The notes under the pieces are model-generated. The model did no database searches. It was not told the origin of the DNA and saw nothing but the letters and a program-made list of their open reading frames with translations. From positions 1 through 64,000 of the forward strand of contig NZ_CACZDK010000010.1 in assembly GCF_902779965.1 (NCBI RefSeq): DNA of 64,000 nt, given 5' to 3'. The DNA comes from Fibrobacter succinogenes. Lineage in GTDB: Bacteria; Fibrobacterota; Fibrobacteria; Fibrobacterales; Fibrobacteraceae. Made by a program: the position numbers and the translations under genes. This document shows positions 16,033-24,124 of this stretch, piece after piece; within the stretch, counting starts at the first letter, position 1; each line of letters starts with the position of its first letter.

Positions 16033-17061
16033 ATGAACATTCGCAAATACTGGAAAAGGATTTTGTTTTCGGCCACAGCTCTATTTTGGGCTAGTTGCGG
16101 CGGAGACAGCGAAAATTCACCATTCATTCCATACAACAACGGAAACGAAACTCCATCCAGCAGCTCCGCCGAGAATACAACAAGCAGTTCTGTAAACAAC
16201 CTTGCAAGCAGTGCAGAAATTCAGGAAAGCAGCTCAAGCGAAACACCATTGAGCAGTTCCCAAACTCTTTCCAGTAGTTCTATCGCGCAATCTTCCAGCA
16301 GTTTCAACGTAACACCTACACACAAACTCGCAAGCGACACAACGGTAAAGTGTTATGGAGAACAAATGGGATACCACAAACCCGATTGTTTTTTACCTGG
16401 GAACAACTCTTATAAAAAAAAATCGACCATCGTATCCGATCTTAAAGACCTCTTGGAAAACAACAAGACAAGAACCCTAGAAGAACTCAACGCCCTTGAA
16501 GATTCATTAGAAGCAATACATGAATTTGAAGATGCTCCCGTTTACGGCGTTTCTTATTGCGTCAGATACACATGGTTGATCCCCTACCATTGCTCAGATG
16601 GAAACCAATACTCCGTACACATACCCGATGACAATCCTACAATTGTGGAACACAATACTCTCCCTGCAGACGAATACATGCAAGAAGACAACACCATATA
16701 TTCATGGAAAGAATACAAAGAAAAATTTCTCAGTTCTAGCAGTGAATCGTCCAGTAGTTCAACCGTTCCTTCACCCCTCTGCACAAAAAACAATTTTGCC
16801 AACATTTTTGATATACAAAAGACTTTCAATAAAACAAGAACAGACCTTACAGATAGCACCATAAGCACCTTAAGTGAAGAAGAGCTTAAAGCGAAAAAGA
16901 ACTGTCTAAACAAAATCTGGCCATTGGAACTACGCAGTTCTATCGCCACCAAACAAATTTGCGACGGTGACACAATAGTGAATCCGCGTTATCAGGCAAA
17001 GCTCGATTCCAACACAGAATATATACAAAAGCAAATTGACGAATGTATGAAAGAGGAATAG
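16033..17061 (+). CDS. Poly-serine-linker lipoprotein of unknown function
   Basis: The 342-residue product has a lipoprotein signal with the lipobox ending WASC (Cys22). A Ser-rich linker from about 40 to 100 (SSSSAENTTSSSVNN and similar) precedes a region with several Cys residues and a second short poly-Ser stretch near 240. No enzyme motif is recognised. Such linkers tether surface proteins in Fibrobacter. The ATG at 16033 has an AAGGAGG site. It ends 3 bases before the GH18 gene, so both are one transcription unit and both products are probably envelope-located. Confidence 0.7.
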   Translation: MNIRKYWKRILFSATALFWASCGGDSENSPFIPYNNGNETPSSSSAENTTSSSVNNLASSAEIQESSSSETPLSSSQTLSSSSIAQSSSSFNVTPTHKLASDTTVKCYGEQMGYHKPDCFLPGNNSYKKKSTIVSDLKDLLENNKTRTLEELNALEDSLEAIHEFEDAPVYGVSYCVRYTWLIPYHCSDGNQYSVHIPDDNPTIVEHNTLPADEYMQEDNTIYSWKEYKEKFLSSSSESSSSSTVPSPLCTKNNFANIFDIQKTFNKTRTDLTDSTISTLSEEELKAKKNCLNKIWPLELRSSIATKQICDGDTIVNPRYQAKLDSNTEYIQKQIDECMKEE

Positions 17062-17064
17062 CAC

Positions 17065-18294
17065 ATGAAAAAGACCGCACTTTCGATTCTAGCATTCGCA
17101 GCATTTTGCTCTGCATACGCAGCACCGCTATTTATCGGCTATTACCCTGATTGGGGCAAATGGCATAAGCCCGCCTACACTGTAGATAAAGTTCCGTACA
17201 ACAAATTAACGCATGTGCTGTGGAGTTTCATCACGCCAAACACGGATGGTTCATTGCGCGGAGACGCCGCAGAAGACCCAAGCGCACTCGATGAAATGGT
17301 AACACTCGCCCATGCAGCCGGCACAAAAGTCATCGTCTCGCTCGGCGGTGGCGGACAAAGCGAAAATTTTGTACCCGTGGCCTCAAACGATGCGCTCCGC
17401 CAAAAATTCATTGCCAATCTCGTCAAATACGTCGCAGACCACAATCTCGACGGACTCGACATGGACTGGGAATGGGAATACAATCCCGTCCCCGAAGCAG
17501 ACACAATCGCCTACAGCAAATTGCTAACAGAGCTACGCGAAGCCCTCCCCAAAGACAAAAGCCTTTCGGCAGCACTCCCCTGCTCGCCCTATTACGGGAA
17601 ATGGTTCACAGCCGAAGTCCTCGTGAAAAACTTGGACTGGTTCGGATTCATGACCTACGACATGACCGGCGATTGGGACGAAAAAGCCATGTTCGATTCT
17701 CCGCTCTACCCGCATGACGGATACACCACATGGTCGTGGGAAGAAACGCGCAACTATTGGAAAAAGCGTGGCGTCCCGACAGAAAAGATGGTCTTTGGAA
17801 TTCCTTCGTTCGGCTTTGAATTCCAAGGAGCAACAGGACCGGGCACCGACTTTACCAAAGGTACCGCCAAGCAGGTACCGTACAAGGATATCGTCGCGAA
17901 TACCGCGTGGAAATTCCATTTCGATAGCGTATCCGTGGAACCCTACGGAGTCTCTTCGACTGGATACGTCACCTTCGAAGACCCGCATTCTTCCGCCATC
18001 AAATCGCGTTGGGTCAAGGAGAACGGTTACGCCGGCATCATGGTCTGGGAAGTTTCGCACGACTACATCGAAGACGTCGGAAATCCGATTCTCGACAGCA
18101 TTGCCATTGTATTGCGCGAAGAAACTACGGGAATCCGCGACTTCCACAAGAAGCACACGGCAGGCTCTCGGCTAGACGCATCACAATTGCAAAATTTGCA
18201 AATCAAACGCGTGGATGCACTCGGAAAAAGCGTACAAAACAAAGGCCGCGAAAATCGCCTAAAGAACAAATTTATTTTCAAAGTAAAACCGTAA
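17065..18294 (+). CDS. Glycoside hydrolase family 18 (chitinase-like)
   Basis: The 409-residue secreted enzyme has a signal peptide (about 1-19), then FIGYYPDWGKWHKP at the barrel start, SLGGGGQS on strand 3 and the catalytic DGLDMDWE motif with Glu136 as acid. MTYDMTGDWD and the late GIMVWEVSHD complete the GH18 pattern. It should hydrolyse beta-1,4-linked N-acetylglucosamine polymers such as chitin or peptidoglycan-like chains; GH18 also contains endo-N-acetylglucosaminidases, so the substrate is open. The C-terminus is a short basic tail (LKNKFIFKVKP). Three bases separate it from the upstream lipoprotein gene. Confidence 0.87.
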   Translation: MKKTALSILAFAAFCSAYAAPLFIGYYPDWGKWHKPAYTVDKVPYNKLTHVLWSFITPNTDGSLRGDAAEDPSALDEMVTLAHAAGTKVIVSLGGGGQSENFVPVASNDALRQKFIANLVKYVADHNLDGLDMDWEWEYNPVPEADTIAYSKLLTELREALPKDKSLSAALPCSPYYGKWFTAEVLVKNLDWFGFMTYDMTGDWDEKAMFDSPLYPHDGYTTWSWEETRNYWKKRGVPTEKMVFGIPSFGFEFQGATGPGTDFTKGTAKQVPYKDIVANTAWKFHFDSVSVEPYGVSSTGYVTFEDPHSSAIKSRWVKENGYAGIMVWEVSHDYIEDVGNPILDSIAIVLREETTGIRDFHKKHTAGSRLDASQLQNLQIKRVDALGKSVQNKGRENRLKNKFIFKVKP

Positions 18295-18308
18295 ATATTC
18301 CTTTCCCC

Positions 18309-18356
18309 TTGCCAAATATCTCTTACTTTAGTATAATTTGATAACGGTTATCAAAT
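18309..18356 (+). promoter_or_regulatory. Promoter with Zur-type operator upstream of the Fur-family gene
   Basis: TTGCCA (18309-18314), a 17-base spacer and TATAAT (18332-18337) form a strong sigma-70 promoter. A perfect 21-bp palindrome at 18336-18356 with arms ATTTGATAAC and GTTATCAAAT around one G overlaps the -10 box. Its GATAAC/GTTATC core resembles Zur boxes. Autoregulation by the adjacent Fur-family protein is the simplest reading. Confidence 0.8.
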
Positions 18357-18368
18357 TTCGAGATAAGC

Positions 18369-18794
18369 ATGGGCATTATTAAATACAAAACCAAACAGCA
18401 GGAACTACTTCTTTCTTGCTTCAAAGCGATGCAGGGCCGCCATTTTACTGCAGAAGATGTGTCGGCTTATTTCCAGAAAAAAAACATTTCTATCGGCATT
18501 GCAACAATCTATCGACAAATTGAGAAGTTTGTGGCGCAAGGCGTCGTCCAAAAATATTTTCTTGGCGAGCAGAACGCCGCATGCTTTGAATACATGGGCG
18601 AAGAATGCCACAAAGAAGTTTCCCATTTTCACTTGAAGTGCGAAAAATGCGGCACGCTCATCCATCTCGAATGTCATGATCTTGAAAAGCTGAGTTCGCA
18701 CCTGATGGCGGATCATGGTTTTACGCTAGACCCCTTCCGCACAGTTTTTTATGGACTTTGCAAAAATTGCAGCCACGCCGCCAATAGTTTATAA
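18369..18794 (+). CDS. Fur-family metalloregulator, probably Zur
   Basis: The 141-residue product has a winged helix (about 1-75) with recognition-helix segment IGIATIYRQIEKF, then a dimerisation domain with His-rich SHFHLKCEKC and structural zinc cysteines Cys91, Cys94, Cys131 and Cys134. Assignment to Zur rather than Fur or PerR rests on the operator sequence and on the downstream COG0523 GTPase, a frequent Zur target; residues alone do not decide it. The gene follows its promoter-operator by 12 bases. No terminator separates it from the GTPase gene. Confidence 0.82.
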   Translation: MGIIKYKTKQQELLLSCFKAMQGRHFTAEDVSAYFQKKNISIGIATIYRQIEKFVAQGVVQKYFLGEQNAACFEYMGEECHKEVSHFHLKCEKCGTLIHLECHDLEKLSSHLMADHGFTLDPFRTVFYGLCKNCSHAANSL

Positions 18795-18831
18795 CGCAGT
18801 CGATTTCATTTAAAACATTTGCCGAAATAAA

Positions 18832-18860
18832 TCGTCATCCTCGTGAATACGAGGATCAAT
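18832..18860. repeat. Small palindromic dispersed element
   Basis: ATCCTCGT-GAAT-ACGAGGAT forms a hairpin between the Zur-like and COG0523 genes. It belongs to the TCATCCTCG...CGAGGATC family seen at 35188-35265. Confidence 0.6.
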
Positions 18861-18888
18861 AAAACTTTTACACAAACAAAGGATTCTT

Positions 18889-20046
18889 ATGAAAAAGAAT
18901 AAGAAACCGGTGATTCTCATCACTGGGTATTTGGGCTCGGGTAAAACGACCCTTTTGAACAACCTTCTCAAGCAAGAGAAACGAAAAGTCGCCCTCATCG
19001 TTAACGACATGGGAAGCATCAACGTCGATGCCGAAATCTTGAAAAAGAACGGCTCGAATGTTACCGAATGCCCGATGTTCGAATTGCAAAACGGCTGCAT
19101 TTGCTGTACGCTTCGCGACGAATTCATTCAGCAGATTGAAAAAATTTCCAATCTCAATTCTGTAGAAGTCGTGTTCGTCGAAGCCTCCGGCATTAGCGAT
19201 CCCGGCGCCGTCAGCGCCAGCTTCCTCGCTTACGAAGAAGACAATCCGAATACAAATGTTTACTTGACCTCTATCGTCACGGTTGTTGATGCAGACAGAA
19301 TCTTCCGCGAATTTCTTAGCGACTTGAAGCAGAGAAAAGAAGCCAAAGACAGTCTTGCCGAAAAATACGATCTCTCGCAAGAAGAAATATCGACGCTCAT
19401 CGTGGACCAAATCGAGTTCTGCAACTTCATCATTTTGAACAAATGCGATTTGCTCAGCGCAGACCAACTCAAGGAAGTGGAATCCATCGTGCGCGATTTC
19501 CAGCCGCGAGCCCCGATTATCCATTCAGTCAACGGCGATATCGACATTGAAAAAATCATGACGACAAAGCCGTTCAACTATGATCAAATTGATTCCTCTT
19601 CGGCCATCCAGAAGGCTACCGCAACATTAACCCAGCCAGGTCGCAAGAACAATGGTTGCGTTGACGAATACGGAATTACATCGTTTGTTTTCGAAGCTAG
19701 ACGCCCGTTCAACAGAACCCGCTTTATGGAATTTGTCAACAACAGATACCCGTCACAGCTCATCCGTTCCAAGGGTTACATCTGGTTTTCAGACTCCAGC
19801 AAGGACGTGCAGCTTTTCGAACAGGCAGGTCGTAATTCCTCGATTTTGCCCGTTTCGTACTGGATTGATGCTCTGCGCGAAGACGTTAAGCAATCGTACA
19901 TCGCCGAAAATCCAGAAATCAAAGAAAATTGGGACTCACGATTTGGCGACCGCGAAAATCAGGTCGTATTCATCGGCAAAGGCTACAACAAGGAAGACAT
20001 CATGCTCGAACTTGAAAAATGCCTTGACGAGAGAGCGTTTGCTTAA
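18889..20046 (+). CDS. COG0523 (CobW/ZigA-like) GTPase metallochaperone
   Basis: The 385-residue SIMIBI GTPase has Walker A GYLGSGKTT (about 13-21), the family CxCC metal-binding motif NGCICC (Cys70, Cys72, Cys73), EASGISDPG as switch region and NKCD for guanine recognition. A CobW C-terminal domain follows (about 240-385). Proteins of this type hand zinc to client enzymes during scarcity. Linkage to a Fur-family gene with a Zur-like operator supports a zinc role over cobalt. The ATG at 18889 has AAAGGA 8 bases upstream. It is convergent with the GH53 gene. Confidence 0.88.
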   Translation: MKKNKKPVILITGYLGSGKTTLLNNLLKQEKRKVALIVNDMGSINVDAEILKKNGSNVTECPMFELQNGCICCTLRDEFIQQIEKISNLNSVEVVFVEASGISDPGAVSASFLAYEEDNPNTNVYLTSIVTVVDADRIFREFLSDLKQRKEAKDSLAEKYDLSQEEISTLIVDQIEFCNFIILNKCDLLSADQLKEVESIVRDFQPRAPIIHSVNGDIDIEKIMTTKPFNYDQIDSSSAIQKATATLTQPGRKNNGCVDEYGITSFVFEARRPFNRTRFMEFVNNRYPSQLIRSKGYIWFSDSSKDVQLFEQAGRNSSILPVSYWIDALREDVKQSYIAENPEIKENWDSRFGDRENQVVFIGKGYNKEDIMLELEKCLDERAFA

Positions 20047-20062
20047 CTCGGCAAATTTCACT

Positions 20063-21532
20063 TTAGAAAAATTCTTCAAAGGCCTTTGCGTTGGCGTAAA
20101 GGTCTTTTCCTTTCCAGTCAAAGAGCCCGGCGCCCCACGCACCGCCAATTGTCGGTTCCCAGAAGAACGTACCAATCCAGCGATTCATGCCGCTGATCAT
20201 TTCGCGCGTCTTTTTACGGGAGCCATCGAATTTGTAATGGTTATCGGAATCACCGCCGTTGTATTCAGCTACGATAAATTCCATTTTTGAATACTTTGTC
20301 GTAACTATATTGAACAAATTTTTCCAATTATCGGGAGTGCCATCGCCGTATGCAGTGTAAGCGGAAAAGCCCATCACATCAGCCGGAACCTTATAATCGT
20401 CAAAGATGACGCCCATCCACCAGGTAACCGTATTTGCTTGGCGGATACGTTCGATGTGGAGCACAGTTTTCGTTGTCGGAGAAACTTCTTTGACGGCCTT
20501 GATACCGGCGTTGAAATACTTGGCCGCATTCGCCTTGCCCGCCGCGGTTCCCATGTCGCCATTGACTGAAGTGGCCGCCTTATCGACACCATTTCCCCAG
20601 CAGTCCGTTTTGCTGTTCGGCTTGTGGATCAATATGCCCGGAGTCGTTTCGTTGCCAACCTGCACCATGTCCGGCGTTGCACCGGCATTCTTAAGAGCAA
20701 TCATCAAGTCCTTCGTGTAAGCGTAAACGGAATCCGCCATCGCATTAGCGTTATTCACGCCGCGCCAGCGTTCAGGAATAATTTGCTTGCCCGGATCCGC
20801 CCAGACATCGCTGTAATGGATATCCACGAGGAGCCCCATGCCTGCAGCCTTGACTTTTTTCGCATAAGCCACAACATGTTCCTTGTCGCCATAAGCTTCG
20901 GCATCATGGCCGCAGCCACTTGCCGCATAGCCATACTTAGCCTTGGGCGATACAAACGTGCGCAAACGAATCGAGTTGAATCCGTGATTTTTCAAAATCG
21001 TGAAGATATCGCTTTCTTTGCCATCGACATCGTAAAATTTTGTGTTATTTCGTTCGTATTCTTGGACTTCAGAAATATCAGCGCCATTAAAGAAATCAAT
21101 TTTGATAGGTTGTGCGGAAGATGAAGATTCTCTCGAAGAGGATAGTTGCGACGCATTAGAAGACGAAGACAGAGCTTCGGACGAGGATGAATTCTGCGAT
21201 GGTTCAGATGAAGTCGGTTCTACCGCAGACGATGTTGCTACAGATGAAGATGATTCTGAATCAAGTTCGGAATGACATGACGAAAGAGCCTCAGTGGATG
21301 AACTTGAAGATGAAATCTTTGCAGACGATAACGCAAGAGACGAAGACCAAGCCCCTGCAAAGGATGAAGACGAATATGGGGTCGCATCCGAAGAGGATCC
21401 AAGCGATTCCTGCGCAGACGAAGAATTTAAAGCATAAACTGGCGATGAAGCAGGATCATCACCACAACCCTGCGAAAGAATCGCAAGCGAAACGCACGCT
21501 AAACCGATAAAAGAATATTTTAGAATACTCAT
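20063..21532 (-). CDS. GH53 endo-beta-1,4-galactanase lipoprotein
   Basis: The 489-residue product has a lipoprotein signal (lipobox LSQGC, Cys23), a poly-Ser linker from about 35 to 145, then a GH53 catalytic domain. Landmarks are FNGADISEVQEYE, GFNSIRLRTFVSP, LLVDIHYSDVWADPGKQ, MVQVGNETTPG with the acid/base Glu, and EFIVAEYNGG with the likely nucleophile Glu. It should cut galactan side chains of pectin at the cell surface, complementing the RG-I enzymes at 1.2-10.4 kb. A piece of the linker (SCHSELDSESS) is read from a dispersed repeat. The start is the ATG opening the signal peptide. Confidence 0.9.
   Translation of the reverse strand: MSILKYSFIGLACVSLAILSQGCGDDPASSPVYALNSSSAQESLGSSSDATPYSSSSFAGAWSSSLALSSAKISSSSSSTEALSSCHSELDSESSSSVATSSAVEPTSSEPSQNSSSSEALSSSSNASQLSSSRESSSSAQPIKIDFFNGADISEVQEYERNNTKFYDVDGKESDIFTILKNHGFNSIRLRTFVSPKAKYGYAASGCGHDAEAYGDKEHVVAYAKKVKAAGMGLLVDIHYSDVWADPGKQIIPERWRGVNNANAMADSVYAYTKDLMIALKNAGATPDMVQVGNETTPGILIHKPNSKTDCWGNGVDKAATSVNGDMGTAAGKANAAKYFNAGIKAVKEVSPTTKTVLHIERIRQANTVTWWMGVIFDDYKVPADVMGFSAYTAYGDGTPDNWKNLFNIVTTKYSKMEFIVAEYNGGDSDNHYKFDGSRKKTREMISGMNRWIGTFFWEPTIGGAWGAGLFDWKGKDLYANAKAFEEFF
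21250..21282 (-). repeat. Dispersed repeat read in frame inside the GH53 poly-Ser linker
   Basis: On the minus strand it contains TCATTCCGAACTTGATTCAG and encodes CHSELDSES. It interrupts an otherwise Ser/Ala/Glu linker and supplies the only Cys and His there. Confidence 0.7.
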
Positions 21533-21552
21533 GCCAAACCCAATGTCAATAC

Positions 21553-21627
21553 GTCATTCTGAGCCTTTTTATGGCGAAGAATCCAGTTACAAAACTTCCT
21601 AGATCTTTCACTCCGTTCAGGATGACA
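21553..21627. repeat. Dispersed repeat with inverted ends
   Basis: The left end is GTCATTCTGAGC and the right end GTTCAGGATGAC, so it can fold into a long imperfect hairpin of about 75 bases. It lies between the divergent GH53 and methyltransferase genes. Confidence 0.7.
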
Positions 21628-21722
21628 AAATGCAAAGTCCATCCATTCTAAAAATACATCTTAATCGCCATTCCTCAAAATTTTAAATTGTAAAATTCCT
21701 GCATAAAAATTAAATTTCACAT

Positions 21723-23108
21723 ATGCTCAACGCGGAACTTCTTACATCGGCAAAAGTCCAAGATTTCATCGAACTCGCGACCAAGAAAAAAATGGACGCG
21801 TTGCAAGTTTCGACGCATTTGGCCAAGGAATTCAGCAACGAAGACCGCGCCGCGATTATGGACTACATGGCACTCGTCCCCAAATTTAGAGACAAGTTCT
21901 TTGCCGAAAATTCCATAAAATCCGCGAAAAACGCACCAGCAGCATTCTTACTTTGCGATAAGCTCGCTTTGGAACAGAGTACCGCCCAAGATATCGGCCG
22001 TTGGAAATCGACACTTTGGGAACGCGCCCGCCAAGCGAACAAAAGTAATAGCGAAAATAAAAGCAGCGAAACTGCCCCCGTCGTTCACGATCTGTGCTGC
22101 GGCATGGGAGGCGATTCCTTCTACTTATCTAAAGACTTTTTGACCATCGGTGTAGACCTCGACGAAAACCGCCTTGAAATGTACCGCTACAACAGCAAGG
22201 TCATGCGAGATTCGAACGACCACACCATTCTCGCCGATGTCCGCGAAATCGCCAAGCAAAACGATTCCGAGCACGCGACGCTCGCCCAGCCCAAAGCGGA
22301 CTACTTCACGATTGACCCCGCCCGCCGAGCCATCGAAGGAGAAAACCAGCGCGACTTGCGCAACCTCACGCCCACGTTCGAAGAAGTCATCGAAATTTCA
22401 AAGCATTACAAAGGCGGCATGGCGAAAATTCCGCCTGGTTACCCCATTTGCGAAATCCCGCAAGGCACAGAAATCTTATACATCGGTTCGCGCACGGACT
22501 GCCGCGAATGTTTAGTGCTGTTCGGCGAACTCGCCAAGAATCCCGACCATGTACGCGCCGTGATGGTCGATAAAACAGGCAACACCATCGCTGAATGGAA
22601 CGAGATGCGCGACGAAAAACGCGAAGCCCGCAACGAGAGCGAGCAATCACAATACGACCACAACTACGAACTTGAAGGCCGCGACCGCGTCTACACCACA
22701 GCAAGCAGCGAATCCGACTTGCCGCTCGGAAGCGTTTCAAAGTTCATTTCGGAACCTTCCCCCGTACTGCTCCGCAGCCACCTCTTTGGCGTTGTCGCAC
22801 TCGCCCACGATGAATCAACGCACCTAATTTCACCGGGCATCGCTTACGTGACGAGCGAAAAGCCTCTCCCCGCGCCTGGTTTCTCGAACTTCGAAGTTCT
22901 CGATTCCGCTGAAATTTCGACCGGAGCCGTCCGCGCGATGCTCAAGGCCCACGACATCGGGAAACTCACGCTCAAGCTCCGAGGCGTCAAAGTTGATCCC
23001 GACCAAGAAATCAAACGCCTCAAGCCGAAAGGCAAGAACACAGCAACGCTATTCTACACACGCCTCAACGGCGAGAAAATCGCGATACTTACGAGGAGAA
23101 TCGAATAG
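21723..23108 (+). CDS. Class I SAM methyltransferase with THUMP-like C-terminal domain
   Basis: A 461-residue protein with a helical N-terminus, then a Rossmann methyltransferase: VHDLCCGMGGDSFYLS (motif I, about 120-135), VDLDENRLEMYRYN, and YFTIDPARR at about 196-204, a variant catalytic loop typical of this Bacteroidota/Fibrobacterota family. The C-terminal 130 residues (LGSVSKFISEPSPVLLRSHL, then GKLTLKLRGV) match the THUMP-like domain. RNA is the probable substrate but the modified base is unknown. It is a single gene with flanking repeats. Confidence 0.75.
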   Translation: MLNAELLTSAKVQDFIELATKKKMDALQVSTHLAKEFSNEDRAAIMDYMALVPKFRDKFFAENSIKSAKNAPAAFLLCDKLALEQSTAQDIGRWKSTLWERARQANKSNSENKSSETAPVVHDLCCGMGGDSFYLSKDFLTIGVDLDENRLEMYRYNSKVMRDSNDHTILADVREIAKQNDSEHATLAQPKADYFTIDPARRAIEGENQRDLRNLTPTFEEVIEISKHYKGGMAKIPPGYPICEIPQGTEILYIGSRTDCRECLVLFGELAKNPDHVRAVMVDKTGNTIAEWNEMRDEKREARNESEQSQYDHNYELEGRDRVYTTASSESDLPLGSVSKFISEPSPVLLRSHLFGVVALAHDESTHLISPGIAYVTSEKPLPAPGFSNFEVLDSAEISTGAVRAMLKAHDIGKLTLKLRGVKVDPDQEIKRLKPKGKNTATLFYTRLNGEKIAILTRRIE

Positions 23109-23199
23109 CACCTCAAGAACTTAACTGGATGGAGCAAAGCTCCAACTCTTTGGCTCGGTTATGCCCATGCAAGCATGGTCGCAACACTCGCCTTCTGAG

Positions 23200-23268
23200 T
23201 TGTCTTCGACTTCGCTCAGGATGACAAGAAACAAATCAACTTCTAACCGTCTACTTCCTACTGTCTAC
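23200..23268. repeat. Composite repeat upstream of ung (reverse orientation)
   Basis: CTTCGCTCAGGATGAC (end at about 23225) is followed by heptamers that read TAGACAGTAGGAAGTAGACG on the minus strand (about 23241-23268). It is the inverted counterpart of the repeat at 23954-24082. Confidence 0.7.
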
Positions 23269-23274
23269 TATATC

Positions 23275-23952
23275 ATGTCCGTCAAACTTGAACAATCTTG
23301 GCTGAACCTGCTCGCTGACCAGTTCGAACAGCCGTATTTCAAACAAATTAAAGCAAAACTTTTGCAAGAACATGCAGAACATCACGTGGTGTATCCTCCT
23401 GGACCACAGATTTTTGCTGCCCTCGACTATTGCCCCGTCGATAAAGTCAAGGCAGTCATCATCGGGCAAGACCCATACCACAATCCAGGCCAAGCCCACG
23501 GTCTCTGCTTCTCGGTGCCGTTCGGCATTGAGCCGCCGCCCTCCCTAATCAACATTTTCCAAGAACTCCACGACGATCTCGGTATCACGCCGCCGCCACA
23601 CGGGAACTTGGAAGGTTGGGCCCATCAAGGAATTTTACTTTTAAACGCCTCGCTCACGGTACGCGCCCACATGGCTGCCAGCCACGCAGGCATTGGCTGG
23701 CAACAGTTCACGGACACGATTATCCAGCGTCTTTCGCAAGTCCGCGAAAACCTCGTCTTTTTGCTCTGGGGCAGTTTCGCCATCAAAAAGCAAGTGCTCA
23801 TCGCACCCAATCGCGGGCACCTGATTCTCACCGCTCCGCACCCGAGCCCCCTCTCGGCATACCGCGGATTCTTCGGTTGCAAGCACTTTAGCAAAGCAAA
23901 CGCTTACCTTGTCAGCAAAGGACTCGAACCAATCGACTGGAGCATTAAATAA
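23275..23952 (+). CDS. ung: Uracil-DNA glycosylase (family 1)
   Basis: The 225-residue enzyme removes uracil from DNA to start base excision repair. Diagnostic motifs are GQDPYHNPGQAHGLCFSV with catalytic Asp66, SLINIFQEL, LLLNASLTV and HPSPLSAYRGF with His189. The length is normal. The ATG at 23275 is chosen because the frame upstream is only repeat DNA and the family starts near SWLNLLADQF. It is flanked on both sides by inverted copies of the same composite repeat. Confidence 0.95.
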   Translation: MSVKLEQSWLNLLADQFEQPYFKQIKAKLLQEHAEHHVVYPPGPQIFAALDYCPVDKVKAVIIGQDPYHNPGQAHGLCFSVPFGIEPPPSLINIFQELHDDLGITPPPHGNLEGWAHQGILLLNASLTVRAHMAASHAGIGWQQFTDTIIQRLSQVRENLVFLLWGSFAIKKQVLIAPNRGHLILTAPHPSPLSAYRGFFGCKHFSKANAYLVSKGLEPIDWSIK

Positions 23953-23953
23953 A

Positions 23954-24082
23954 GTAGGAAGTAGACAGTAGGCTGTAGGAAGTGATTAGTGGTTAGTAAA
24001 CAGTGGTTGGTGGTTTGGTTCGGTAGTCTCGCCGACCTTGTGTCATCCTGAGCGAAGTGTAACGGAGTCGAAGGATCCAGTG
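23954..24082. repeat. Composite repeat downstream of ung (forward orientation)
   Basis: Heptamers GTAGGAA, GTAGACA, GTAGGCT, GTAGGAA, then GTGATTA, GTGGTTA, GTAAACA, GTGGTTG, are followed by TCATCCTGAGCGAAGTG and GTCGAAGGATCCAGT. It fills the gap between ung and the CDF gene. Confidence 0.75.
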
Positions 24083-24124
24083 AATTTAGACGAGTAAATA
24101 AAAAATATAGAAGGGAGAATATAT

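Noticed and set aside
23200-24082. Composite transposon carrying ung
   Set aside because: The flanking repeats are short and lack any transposase; the same repeats occur elsewhere without such pairing. I report only the inverted arrangement.
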